Shown in pieces: positions 26,547-34,893 of a stretch of DNA of 64,000 nt. Each line of letters starts with the position of its first letter. The first letter of the stretch is position 1. This DNA comes from Streptomyces sp. NBC_00102 (lineage in GTDB: Bacteria; Actinomycetota; Actinomycetes; Streptomycetales; Streptomycetaceae), in assembly GCF_026343115.1 (NCBI RefSeq), contig NZ_JAPEMC010000002.1, positions 62,001 through 126,000 on the forward strand. The letters run 5' to 3'. Under the pieces are notes generated by a model that was not told the origin of the DNA, searched no databases, and saw only the letters and a program-made list of their open reading frames with translations. The translations under genes and the position numbers were made by a program.

Positions 26547-28613
26547 TCAGCGGCGGGTGCGGACCAGCAGGTAGAGGAAGTACGGGGCACCGATGACCGC
26601 GGTCATCAGGCCCGCACCGAGCTGCGCCGGAGCGATCACCGAGCGGCCGACCATGTCCGCGAGGCAGACCAGGATCGCGCCGAGCAGCACCGCGACCGGG
26701 ACGACCCGGGCGTGCCGCCGGCCGACCAGGGCGCGCGCCGCGTGCGGGGCGACCAGGCCGACGAAGCCGATCAGGCCGGCAGCCGCGACGGCGGACGCCG
26801 CGAGCAGCACCGACACGACGAGGAAGCCGAGGCGGGCCCGGGTGAGATGCAGCCCGAGGAGCCTCGGGGTGTTCTCGTCCAGCGCGACGAGATCCAGCTC
26901 CCGGCGGCGTACCACCGACCACACCAGGCCCACCGCCAGCACCACCGCGACCGGCAGCACGTCCGGCATGTTCCGGCCGTAGGTGGAGCCGGACAGCCAG
27001 GTCAGGGCACGCGTCGTGTCGAACGGGTCGCTGAGCACGATGACCAGGCTGATCAGCGCCGTGGTGGTGGCGAACACCCCCATCCCGAGCAGGACCAGCC
27101 GGTTCTGCCCGAAACCGCTCCGTGCCGCAAGCCCGAAGACGAGCCCGGAGGCTACCGCCGCACCGGCGAAGGCCGCTCCGGCGATCACCCAGGAACTCGC
27201 CGCGGTCACCGTGGTGACGACCAGTACGGCACCGAGCCCCGCGCCGCCCGTGACGCCGAGAATGCCCGGCTCCGCGAGCGGGTTACGGGTCACCGCCTGC
27301 ACCTGCGTGCCGGACAGGGCCAGGGCGGCGCCCGCCAGGAGGGCGGCCAGCACGCGGGGGACGCGGGTGTCCAGGACGTAGGTGACGACCCGTCCGGACC
27401 TCCCCTGCGCCCAGTTCACGACGTCGCCGAGCAGCAGCTTCGCGTCGCCCACGAGCACCGCCGCGACGACCGTGCCCACCAGGGCGACGACGAGGACGGC
27501 CATGGTGACCAGGTACGCGGTGCGGCCCGGAATCCGCAGCCGGTCCGGCGCCTCGGCCGAAGCGGTGTCCTTGGTACGGAGCGCCATCGCGACCAGGAAC
27601 ACACCGCCGACCACGGTCGTGACGACACCCGTGGGCACCTCCACGGCGAGGTCGGCGGGAACGAGCGCCCGCAGAGCGACGTCCGCGCCCAGGATGAGGG
27701 CGGCACCCATCAGCCCGGCGACCGGCATGCCGACGCGGAACCGTACGAGCCCGCGGAACCGGCGGGACAGCGGGCGTACCAGCGCGGGGGCGCAGAGGCC
27801 GACGAAGCCGATCGGCCCCGCGAGCGTGACGGCCGCCGCGGAGAGCAGCGTCGCGAGCACGACCGCGGTGATCCGGGTGCCCCGGACCGGCACGCCCAGC
27901 CCCCGGGCGGCGTCGTCGCCCAGGCCGAGCGCGTCGACCCGGCGGGCGACGAGCAGCAGCCCGACCAGACCCACCACGACGGCCGGCAGCATCTGCTGGA
28001 CCCCGTCGAACCCGTTCTGCCCGATGCCGCCCTGGCCCCACCGGTAGAGACCCTCGGTCTTCTGCGGGAAGAGGAGCAGCAGCGCCTCGGTCACCGCGTT
28101 CAGACCCAGCATCAGCGCGCTGCCCGCGAGGACCAGACGGACCGTCCCCTTGCCGAGTCCGGAAAGCCCGAGCACCACGGCCGCCGCGGCGAGGCCGCCG
28201 ACGAACGCGGCCCCCGAGGAGGCGAGGAACGGCAGCGAGACGCCGGTGACGGCGACCACCCCGAGCGCCAGGTACGAACCGGCGTTCACCGCGAGAGTGT
28301 CCGGCGCGGCGAGGACGTTGCGGCTGACGGCCTGGAGGGCGGTACCGGCCGCGCCGAGCGCCAGCCCGACGAGGACGCCGGCCACCATGCGGGGCAGCCG
28401 GGACGCGATGACGACGGAGGAGTCCCCCGTGTCGGCCCGGCCGAGGACAGCGTCCCAGACCTGGGACGCGCCGACGTCGGCGGTGCCCTGGGTGATGTCG
28501 ACGACGGCGAGGACCAGGACGAGCAGCACGAGCCCGGCCGTCACCGCGACCGCGCCCGTCGTGGCCGCGGCGGTGCGGTCACGGCCCACCGCGGTGTTGT
28601 CGATGACGGCCAC
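26547..28613 (-). CDS. Fused double FecCD permease of an iron-siderophore ABC importer (FhuB-like)
   Basis: At 688 residues this is twice the size of a single FecCD permease. Two homologous halves (about 20-345 and 360-688) each hold about ten transmembrane helices. Each half carries the SRxPR and permease-loop signatures (ASRLPRMVAG, TRVPRVLAALLAGAALALSG; GPIGFVGLCAPALVR, GLIGFVGLVAPHAAR). One chain therefore supplies the whole membrane channel, as in E. coli FhuB. The start is GTG at 28611-28613, 6 bases after the binding-protein stop. It is third in an operon of ATPase, binding protein and permease controlled from the iron box at 30511-30529. Confidence 0.93.
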   Translation of the reverse strand: MAVIDNTAVGRDRTAAATTGAVAVTAGLVLLVLVLAVVDITQGTADVGASQVWDAVLGRADTGDSSVVIASRLPRMVAGVLVGLALGAAGTALQAVSRNVLAAPDTLAVNAGSYLALGVVAVTGVSLPFLASSGAAFVGGLAAAAVVLGLSGLGKGTVRLVLAGSALMLGLNAVTEALLLLFPQKTEGLYRWGQGGIGQNGFDGVQQMLPAVVVGLVGLLLVARRVDALGLGDDAARGLGVPVRGTRITAVVLATLLSAAAVTLAGPIGFVGLCAPALVRPLSRRFRGLVRFRVGMPVAGLMGAALILGADVALRALVPADLAVEVPTGVVTTVVGGVFLVAMALRTKDTASAEAPDRLRIPGRTAYLVTMAVLVVALVGTVVAAVLVGDAKLLLGDVVNWAQGRSGRVVTYVLDTRVPRVLAALLAGAALALSGTQVQAVTRNPLAEPGILGVTGGAGLGAVLVVTTVTAASSWVIAGAAFAGAAVASGLVFGLAARSGFGQNRLVLLGMGVFATTTALISLVIVLSDPFDTTRALTWLSGSTYGRNMPDVLPVAVVLAVGLVWSVVRRRELDLVALDENTPRLLGLHLTRARLGFLVVSVLLAASAVAAAGLIGFVGLVAPHAARALVGRRHARVVPVAVLLGAILVCLADMVGRSVIAPAQLGAGLMTAVIGAPYFLYLLVRTRR

Positions 28614-28619
28614 GGCGCG

Positions 28620-29609
28620 CTACTTCTTCGTCAGGGCGTCGACGAGGGAGTCGGCGTACGCCTCCATCGAGCGCGGGCCGCCGAACATCCAGACGCCGTC
28701 GGGCAGCCGGTGCACGTTGCCGTCCTTGACGAACGGGAGCGACTTCCAGACCGCGTTCTTCGACAGGTTGTCCGCGAACGCGTCGCCGTCCACGTCGTTG
28801 GCGACGTAGCTGAAGTGGACGTCACCGAGCTTGGTGAGACCCTCGACATCGGTGGTCGCGAGGCCGTACGCCTTGTCGCCCTCCACCGTCCAGGCGTTCT
28901 TCAGACCGAGCTTCTCGTTCATCGCGCCCAGCAGGGACTTGGCCGTGTAGGCACGGACGGAGACCTGGTTGGCGTCGACGTAACCGTCGGCGGAGGCGAT
29001 GGAGGCGCCACCGAGACCGGCGTCCTCCAGGGCCTTCTTGTTCTTGGCGATGTTCGCCTCGAACTCCTTCTTCACCGAGTCCGCCTCGGCGGTCTTGCCG
29101 GTGGCCTGGGCTATGAGGTCGAGACCCTTGGTCATCGTGCCGACCTGGTCGGCGCCGTCGGCGGAGGTCACCTGGATGACCGGGGCGACCTTGCGCAGCT
29201 GCGCCACCACGTCGGGGGAGAGGTCGTCGGTGGCGACCACGAGGTCCGGCGCGAGGGCCGCGACCGTGTCCATGCTCGGCTCGCCGCGGGTACCGATGTC
29301 CTTCGGGTTGCCGGTGAGCGGGGCCGCGGTGTTCCACGCGGCGTACCCCTTCACGTCCGCCACGCCCACGGGGGCGACGCCCAGGGTGACCAGGTCCTCG
29401 ATGACGTTCCACTCGGTGGCGACGACCTTGGTCGCCGGCCCGTCGAGGGTCACCTTGGTGCCGGTGGCGTCGGTGACGGTGATCTTCTGCGAGGCGGGCT
29501 TCGCGGAGGAGGCGGCGGAGTCGTCCGTGGACGGCTCCGAAGTGCCGCAGGCGGTCAGCGAGAGGGCGGCGACGGCGACGGTGGCCGCGGCGAGGAGGTG
29601 ACGCTTCAT
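28620..29609 (-). CDS. Iron-siderophore substrate-binding lipoprotein
   Basis: A 329-residue FecB/FepB-type binding protein with a lipoprotein signal (MKRHLLAAATVAVAALSLTAC; lipobox LTAC). VVATEWNVIEDLVTLGVAPVGVAD and DIGTRGEPSMDTVAALAPDLVVAT are typical of the family. It captures a ferric-siderophore outside the membrane for the fused permease. The start ATG overlaps the ATPase stop (ATGA). The mRNA upstream reads CACCTCCTC and has no purine-rich ribosome-binding site, so translation probably depends on re-initiation after the ATPase. The ligand cannot be named; no siderophore synthesis genes are in the window. Confidence 0.92.
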   Translation of the reverse strand: MKRHLLAAATVAVAALSLTACGTSEPSTDDSAASSAKPASQKITVTDATGTKVTLDGPATKVVATEWNVIEDLVTLGVAPVGVADVKGYAAWNTAAPLTGNPKDIGTRGEPSMDTVAALAPDLVVATDDLSPDVVAQLRKVAPVIQVTSADGADQVGTMTKGLDLIAQATGKTAEADSVKKEFEANIAKNKKALEDAGLGGASIASADGYVDANQVSVRAYTAKSLLGAMNEKLGLKNAWTVEGDKAYGLATTDVEGLTKLGDVHFSYVANDVDGDAFADNLSKNAVWKSLPFVKDGNVHRLPDGVWMFGGPRSMEAYADSLVDALTKK

Positions 29610-30505
29610 GAGGAGGTGCTGAGCCTTTCGGATCTGGAGTGGTGGCGGCCTATCGCGCGGGTGCGCAGCCGGCCCGTGGACGGATCGGTGTCGACGTCGA
29701 TACGGATTCCGTAGACGTCGGACAGCAACTCCGGTGTGAACACGTCCTCGGGCGCGCCGTCGGCGACGACGCGTCCCGCGTGGAGCAGGGCGACCCGGTC
29801 GGCGACGGCCGCCGCCTGGTCGAGGTCGTGGAGGACGACACCCACGGCGATGCCGTGGAGGTCGGCGAGATCGCGGATCAGGTCGAGGAGTTCGACCTGG
29901 TAGCGGAGGTCGAGATAGGTGGTCGGTTCGTCCAGGAGCAGGACGCCGGTCTCCTGCGCCAGGCAGCTCGCCAGCCAGACGCGCTGGAGCTGCCCGCCGG
30001 AGAGCTGTTCGACGCCCCGTCCGGCGAGGTCCTCGACGCCGGTGAGGGCGAGCGCGCGGTCCACCGCGGCGGCGCCTTCCGGGTCCGGACGGCCCCAGCG
30101 GCCCCGGTGCGGGTAGCGGCCGAACTCGACCACGTCCCGGACGCTGAGGCCGCCCGGGGTGGACCGGGACTGCGTCAGCAGCGCGACGCACCGGGCGAAT
30201 TCACGGGCCCCGAGTGCGAAGCCGTCGGTGGCCTCCTCGGTGCCCGCGTCCACGGTGAGCGAACCGCTGCGCGCGTTCTGGAGCCGGGCGAGAGTGCGCA
30301 GCAGCGTCGACTTGCCGCTGCCGTTCGGACCCACCAGCGCGGTCACCTCGGCGGGACGCAGGGCGAGACTCGCCGCGTGCACCACGTCCGTCCGGCCGTA
30401 GGCGACGGTCACCGCGTCGGCGGCCAGTCCGTGACCGCGCGTAGGCGGCGCGCCGACAACGGCAGGGGCGTACGCCGCGCCGGAAATGCTCTCACCAGCT
30501 CTCAT
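29606..30505 (-). CDS. Iron-siderophore ABC transporter ATPase (FecE/FhuC-like)
   Basis: A 299-residue ATP-binding subunit with Walker A GPNGSGKST, signature LSGGQLQRVW, Walker B VLLLDEPTTYLD and the H-loop region VVLHDLDQAA. It energises the fused permease. The N-terminal about 28 residues before AADAVTVAYGRTD are not conserved-looking. The ATG at 30503-30505 is only 5 bp from the iron box, so either the mRNA is leaderless or translation begins at an internal GTG. It is the first gene of the operon. Confidence 0.92.
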   Translation of the reverse strand: MRAGESISGAAYAPAVVGAPPTRGHGLAADAVTVAYGRTDVVHAASLALRPAEVTALVGPNGSGKSTLLRTLARLQNARSGSLTVDAGTEEATDGFALGAREFARCVALLTQSRSTPGGLSVRDVVEFGRYPHRGRWGRPDPEGAAAVDRALALTGVEDLAGRGVEQLSGGQLQRVWLASCLAQETGVLLLDEPTTYLDLRYQVELLDLIRDLADLHGIAVGVVLHDLDQAAAVADRVALLHAGRVVADGAPEDVFTPELLSDVYGIRIDVDTDPSTGRLRTRAIGRHHSRSERLSTSS

Positions 30506-30510
30506 GCCGC

Positions 30511-30529
30511 TTAGGTTAGCCTCCCCTTA
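30511..30529. promoter_or_regulatory. DmdR-type iron box
   Basis: TTAGGTTAGCCTCCCCTTA matches the Streptomyces DmdR1 iron-box consensus TTAGGTTAGGCTCACCTAA at 16 of 19 positions. It lies immediately upstream of the siderophore importer operon, so the operon should be repressed by Fe(II)-DmdR1 and induced when iron is scarce. Confidence 0.92.
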
Positions 30530-30677
30530 GGTGGGTGTGAACATCACCCCTGGTCACAAGACGGCTTCGATGTGGAGGAGCGTCAGGGGCGGGGAGGCCC
30601 TGCGCGGTGAACCGGGCGCGGGGTGCGCCGGGTTCGCGCCCGCGCCGGGCGGCCCGAGTGGCGTCCGGGCAGCACGA

Positions 30678-30716
30678 AGCCCGGCGGCCGACGCTGTCGC
30701 GGTCGGCGGCCGGGCT
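30678..30716 (-). terminator. Probable nadE terminator
   Basis: A 15-bp stem with one mismatch (AGCCCGGCGGCCGAC at 30678-30692, GTCGGCGGCCGGGCT at 30702-30716) and a 9-base loop lies about 80 bp after the nadE stop. Another 8-bp hairpin (CGGGCGCG / CGCGCCCG, 30613-30642) lies beyond it. Confidence 0.7.
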
Positions 30717-30795
30717 CGGCCCGTGGGCCCGGGGGCGGGTCCGTGGAGGTGTGGTCAGTGCGCCGCGGTCAGGGTGCGGCGGTCATCCGCGGCGG

Positions 30796-31638
30796 TCAGC
30801 TCTTCCACCAGTCGTCGAGCGGGGTCGCAGGGACGGTGCGCTTGTGCCGGGACGCCTGGTAGATCGACTCCAGCCTCGCCGCAACACCGGGGGCGACCTC
30901 CGCACCCTCCAGGTAGTCGTCGATCTCGGAGTACTTCAGGCCGAGCGCGACCTCGTCCGGCAATGCGGGGCGGCCGTCCTCCAGATCCGCCGTCGGCACC
31001 TTCTCCCAGGTGCTCTCCGGTGCGCCCAACTCGCTGAGCAGCGCGGCACCCTGACGCTTGGTCAGTCCGGTGAGCGGGGTCAGGTCCACCCCTCCGTCGC
31101 CGTACTTCGTGAAGAAGCCGGTCACCGCCTCGGCCGCGTGGTCGGTACCCACGACGAGCAGCCCCAACTGGCCGGCGAGCCCGTACTGGATCACCATGCG
31201 CTCACGAGCCTTGACGTTGCCGCGCACGAAGTCCCGCAGCTCCGGCTCCTCTTCGGAGAGCTGGGCCAGTGCGCGGGCAACCTCGGCGGAGACGGTGTCC
31301 GCGCCCGGCTTGACGTTCACCGCGACCGAACGGTCCGGACCGATGAACTCCAGCGCGATCTGCGCGTCGTGCTCGTCGGCCTGCACGCCGTACGGCAGCC
31401 GCACCGCGAGGAAGGTGGCCTCGTGCCCCTCGGCCCGCAGCTCCTCGGCCGCCAGCTGGCACAACTTGCCGGTCAGCGTGGAGTCCTGCCCGCCGCTGAT
31501 CCCGAGCACATAGCCCTTGGCCGGGGTCGACCGGAGGTAGTCCTTGAGGAAGTCGACCCGCTGCCGGATCTCCACCTTCGGTTCCACTGCCGCCTTGACG
31601 CCGAGGTCGGCGATAATCTGCTCCCTGAGGGTCACCAT
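30796..31638 (-). CDS. nadE: NAD synthetase, ammonia-dependent
   Basis: A 280-residue N-type ATP pyrophosphatase with the P-loop SGGQDST at about 48-54. It amidates nicotinic acid adenine dinucleotide to NAD+, the last step of NAD biosynthesis, in the cytoplasm. Further family marks are [38 protein letters not shown] and [10 protein letters not shown]. There is no glutaminase domain, so it uses ammonia directly. It is a single gene and complete in length. Confidence 0.95.
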   Translation of the reverse strand: MVTLREQIIADLGVKAAVEPKVEIRQRVDFLKDYLRSTPAKGYVLGISGGQDSTLTGKLCQLAAEELRAEGHEATFLAVRLPYGVQADEHDAQIALEFIGPDRSVAVNVKPGADTVSAEVARALAQLSEEEPELRDFVRGNVKARERMVIQYGLAGQLGLLVVGTDHAAEAVTGFFTKYGDGGVDLTPLTGLTKRQGAALLSELGAPESTWEKVPTADLEDGRPALPDEVALGLKYSEIDDYLEGAEVAPGVAARLESIYQASRHKRTVPATPLDDWWKS

Positions 31639-31797
31639 TCCTGTACTGTACTGGCCGCTTTGTTACGGGGAGATGTCGGCACGGTCGCGCGGCACCGCGG
31701 AGTGTCCCGGTTCCTCCGCAGGTCACGGGGGTGGGGCCGTGGGCCGGAGGGCGGTGCGGTGCGGCCCTGGGGGAGACGGCGACGGTTCGTACGGGCC

Positions 31798-32796
31798 TCA
31801 CCGCAGCGCCCCCTCCAGTACCGCCCGCCCCAGCCGGGTCCGGTGGTGGAGCACCCGGACCCCCTGGCGCTGGGAGAGCAGCAGCCCCGCCTCCCGCAGC
31901 ACGGTGGCGTGCCTGCTGGCGGTCGACGGTGCGAGCCGGAGCGCCGCCGCGAGGTCCATCGTGGTCATCGGGCGGTCCAGGATCCGCAGCAGCTCCGCGC
32001 GGGAGGCGCCGATGAGCTGCGCCGCCGGGGCGCCGCCGCCGGGGTGGCGGCGTTCGAGCCAGCCGGGCGCGGGGGAGAGCGGGTGGACGAGCACGGGAGG
32101 CAGCTCCTCGTCGGCGAGGGTGATCGGGGAGCGGACGCAGAAGAAGGCCGGCAGAAGCGTCAAGGTGCGTCCCCGTAAAGCGAGTTCGCGGTCCTTCGGG
32201 TACGGCGCCGACAGGGTGCGGTCCCGGTAGCGCCACCCCGGCAGTTCGTCGTAGCCGAGGAGGAGGCCCTCCGCGCCGTGGGCGAGGACGGCTTCGGCGC
32301 GCGCGGTCCGGTCCGCCTCGGCCTGTGCGCGTATCGCCCCGAGGTAGGGCTCGACCGCCACCCGGTGGTAGGCGCGCAGGGCGGAGCCGAGCCGGCGCAG
32401 CGCCCGGGGGCAGCCGTCGGCCAGAGGGCGTACGGCCGTGGGTACGGGGTGGCCGGTGTGCGCGTACAGCCGGGTGAGTTCGGCGCGCAGACGGGGCCGG
32501 GGGGTGGAGAGCAGCCGTTCGAGCCCGGCGTCGAGATCGGTGTCCCCGCGACCTGGCGTCAGGAAGTCGGGGAAGTACGAGCGGTCCGGGCACAGCCGCA
32601 TCAGCGTGCGGGTCGCGGGGACGAGCCCGGCCACCCGCAGGGCCGCGCTCACCTCGCGGCGCCACGGGTCGAACGTCAGGGGTGCCGATCGGTTCTGGAG
32701 CAGATGCAGGCTCAGCGCGGCCTCCCACAGCGGGTCCACGTCCGGCGCGAGACGCAGTCGGGCCAGCTCCTGGTGCGTGAACTCCACCCGCAGCAC
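31798..32796 (-). CDS. ArsR-like winged-helix transcriptional regulator
   Basis: A 332-residue regulator. The winged helix lies at the C-terminus (about 265-330: RAELLRILDRPMTTMDLAAALRLAPSTASRHATVLREAGLLLSQRQG). The long N-terminal part, beginning VEFTHQELARLRLA, matches the actinobacterial group with a DUF5937-like N-terminal region. Effector and targets are unknown. Its mRNA starts beside a perfect 30-bp palindrome (32906-32935). Confidence 0.85.
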   Translation of the reverse strand: MLRVEFTHQELARLRLAPDVDPLWEAALSLHLLQNRSAPLTFDPWRREVSAALRVAGLVPATRTLMRLCPDRSYFPDFLTPGRGDTDLDAGLERLLSTPRPRLRAELTRLYAHTGHPVPTAVRPLADGCPRALRRLGSALRAYHRVAVEPYLGAIRAQAEADRTARAEAVLAHGAEGLLLGYDELPGWRYRDRTLSAPYPKDRELALRGRTLTLLPAFFCVRSPITLADEELPPVLVHPLSPAPGWLERRHPGGGAPAAQLIGASRAELLRILDRPMTTMDLAAALRLAPSTASRHATVLREAGLLLSQRQGVRVLHHRTRLGRAVLEGALR

Positions 32797-32905
32797 GGCC
32801 CACCCCCGGTGGTCGCGGGCGTTCGTCGGCGCCCGCCCGGCGGAACTCTACGCGCATTGCGGAGGTGACGCATGCATGTCAGATGTAGTGGTTCCGGTGA
32901 ACCGT

Positions 32906-32935
32906 CCACAGCGTCGGCGTACGCCGACGCTGTGG
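32906..32935. terminator. Perfect 30-bp palindrome between ADH and the ArsR-like gene
   Basis: The arms CCACAGCGTCGGCGT and ACGCCGACGCTGTGG abut with no spacer. It lies 130 bp downstream of the ADH stop and 110 bp upstream of the ArsR-like start. It could be a terminator hairpin without a T-tract or a large operator for the adjacent regulator. Confidence 0.6.
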
Positions 32936-33064
32936 TTCATGGGACCGGCGGCCGGGGCGGCGCCGGTCCCAGTCGTCCGACGTCACGGTGGGGAGACGAG
33001 GTCCCGGCCGGTGCGTGGGAAACCGGTTCTTGGCCACCTCGGCGGGCGGGTGTGGTCTGTTCGG

Positions 33065-34111
33065 TTACGGCTGGCTGATGGTGAGGAGGGACTTGATCGC
33101 GCGGCGTTCGTCCATGGCTGCGTAGGCGTCGGCGACGTGGTCGAGGTCGGTGGTGTGGTCGAAGACGCGCCCGGGGTTGATCGTGCCGTCGAGGACGTGC
33201 TGCAGGAGTTCGGGGATGTAGTGGCGGGCGGGGGCGACACCGCCCTTGATGCCGATGTTCTTCCAGAAGAGGGTCTGGTACGCGAACTTCTCGTAGAGGG
33301 GGACGCCGACGGCGCCGATCATGCCGCCGGCGCGGACGATGCCGGCGGCCGTCTCGATGGACTGGTCGGTGCCGACGCATTCGAGCGCGGCGTCGACGCC
33401 GGCGCCGTCGGTGAGACCGAGGACGGCCCTGACGGCGTCGTCGCCGCGTTCGGCGACGATGTCGGTGGCGCCGAACTCCTTCGCGACGGCCTGCCGGTCG
33501 GCGTGGCGGCTCAGCGCGATGATCCGGGTGGCGCCGAGGAGGTTGGCGGCCAGCACGCCGGAGAGGCCGACCGCGCCGTCACCTACGACGGCGACGGTGT
33601 CGCCCGGCTTCACGCCCGCGCTCACGGCGGCGTGGTAGCCGGTGCACATGACGTCGGAGAGCGCGGTGAAGGAGGCGAGCTGGGCGTCGGTGAATCCGTC
33701 GGCGGGGGCGGGGACCTTCACGAGGGTCGCGTCGGCGAAGGGCGCGCGGACCTTCTCGCCCTGGCCGCCGTCGGTGTCGCCGTTGCCGAAGGCTCCTCCG
33801 TGTGTGCAGTTGGACTCGAAGCCGGCCCGGCAGGCGGGGCAGGTGCCGTCGTTGTAGGTGAAGGGTGCGATGACGAAGTCGCCGACCGCCAGGTCGCGCA
33901 CGTCCTCGCCCACCGCCTCGACGACGCCGATGTACTCGTGGCCGATGCTGCCCACCTTGTGGGAGTTGATGCCGCGGTAGTACCAGAGGTCGGAGCCGCA
34001 GACGCAGCCCCGCACGACGCGGACGACGGCGTCGGTCGTGTCCTGGAGGGTGGGGTCGGGGCGTTCGCCGAGCTCGATGTGCTTCTCGCCTCGGAAGATG
34101 GCTGCCTTCAT
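33065..34111 (-). CDS. Zinc-dependent medium-chain alcohol dehydrogenase
   Basis: A 348-residue MDR-family oxidoreductase. Catalytic zinc ligands are in CVCGSDLW and GHEYIGVVE; the structural-zinc loop CPACRAGFESNC is present though compact. The Rossmann motif is VVGDGAVGLSG with SRH following the second strand, which hints at NADP preference. The substrate is unknown. The start ATG overlaps the SDR stop by 4 bases, making it the last gene of an MFS, SDR, ADH operon. Confidence 0.9.
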   Translation of the reverse strand: MKAAIFRGEKHIELGERPDPTLQDTTDAVVRVVRGCVCGSDLWYYRGINSHKVGSIGHEYIGVVEAVGEDVRDLAVGDFVIAPFTYNDGTCPACRAGFESNCTHGGAFGNGDTDGGQGEKVRAPFADATLVKVPAPADGFTDAQLASFTALSDVMCTGYHAAVSAGVKPGDTVAVVGDGAVGLSGVLAANLLGATRIIALSRHADRQAVAKEFGATDIVAERGDDAVRAVLGLTDGAGVDAALECVGTDQSIETAAGIVRAGGMIGAVGVPLYEKFAYQTLFWKNIGIKGGVAPARHYIPELLQHVLDGTINPGRVFDHTTDLDHVADAYAAMDERRAIKSLLTISQP

Positions 34112-34893
34112 GACTGTTTCCTCAGATTTCGGTGTCGGGGAGGGTGGGGGGCGAGGCGCCGCAGGTCGGCGCGGACTCGCTCGGGTTCTGTACGCAGGTG
34201 TGGTCCGGGCCGGTCGCGGGCGCCGTCGAGGTCGCCGGGGCGGTCGGGTTCGGCTGCCCGGAAAGCGCCCGGCCAGTCGGTGAGGGCCGGTCCGTCGGCG
34301 GAGAAGACCTCCACGGTCCTGCCCGTCGCGGACTCGGTCAGGAGGGCCTGGACGATCGTTTCGGCGACGTGGTCGCGGCGGACGGGCCCGTACTCGGATC
34401 GGTCGCCCTGGCGCAGGTCCGCGCGCTGGAGGGGGCCGTCGCCGGCATCGAACCAGCCGGGCCGGACGATCGTGTACGGCAGGCCGCCGGCCCGCAGGAG
34501 CCGCTCGCCGCGGCGCTTCCAGTCGAGCAGTTCGCGCGACGGCCCGCCGGTGGCGGTGACCCCGATGGAACTCATCAGCACCACGGGCACGCGATGTCCG
34601 TCGAGCGCGTCGAGCACCGCGGGCACGGCGCCGTAGTCGACCGCGGCGTAGTCGCCGGACCCGTAGGGCGCGCCGTGGGTCATCACGACGGCGTCGATGC
34701 CCTGGACGGCGGTGCTCAGGGCGGTCGGGTCGGCCAGGGCGCCTGCCGTCACTTCGACGGCGGCGGGCAGTGACCGGCGGGCGCGGTCGGGGTCGCGGGT
34801 GAGTACGCGTGGCCGGTGGCCCAGCTCGACCAGGCGAGTGGCGACGAGGCGTCCGATACTGCCGGTGCCGCCGATGATCAGGATGCGCTTCAT
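34108..34893 (-). CDS. NAD(P)-binding atypical SDR (NmrA/NAD(P)H-binding family)
   Basis: A 261-residue protein with the nucleotide-binding motif GGTGSIGRLVATRL at the very N-terminus, RVLTRDPDRARR after strand 2, and PYTIVRPGWF typical of atypical SDRs that sense or use NAD(P)H. The start ATG at 34891-34893 is inside the MFS stop (ATGA) with GGAGG upstream. The stop overlaps the ADH start. Role is inferred only from the operon: redox modification or detoxification of the substance exported by the neighbouring MFS pump. Confidence 0.87.
   Translation of the reverse strand: MKRILIIGGTGSIGRLVATRLVELGHRPRVLTRDPDRARRSLPAAVEVTAGALADPTALSTAVQGIDAVVMTHGAPYGSGDYAAVDYGAVPAVLDALDGHRVPVVLMSSIGVTATGGPSRELLDWKRRGERLLRAGGLPYTIVRPGWFDAGDGPLQRADLRQGDRSEYGPVRRDHVAETIVQALLTESATGRTVEVFSADGPALTDWPGAFRAAEPDRPGDLDGARDRPGPHLRTEPERVRADLRRLAPHPPRHRNLRKQS

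Noticed and set aside
26532..29714. A 1060-residue open frame on the + strand
   Set aside because: It is antisense to the clear siderophore permease and binding-protein genes, is rich in Arg, Gly, His and Glu, and has no domain; it is a GC-driven shadow.
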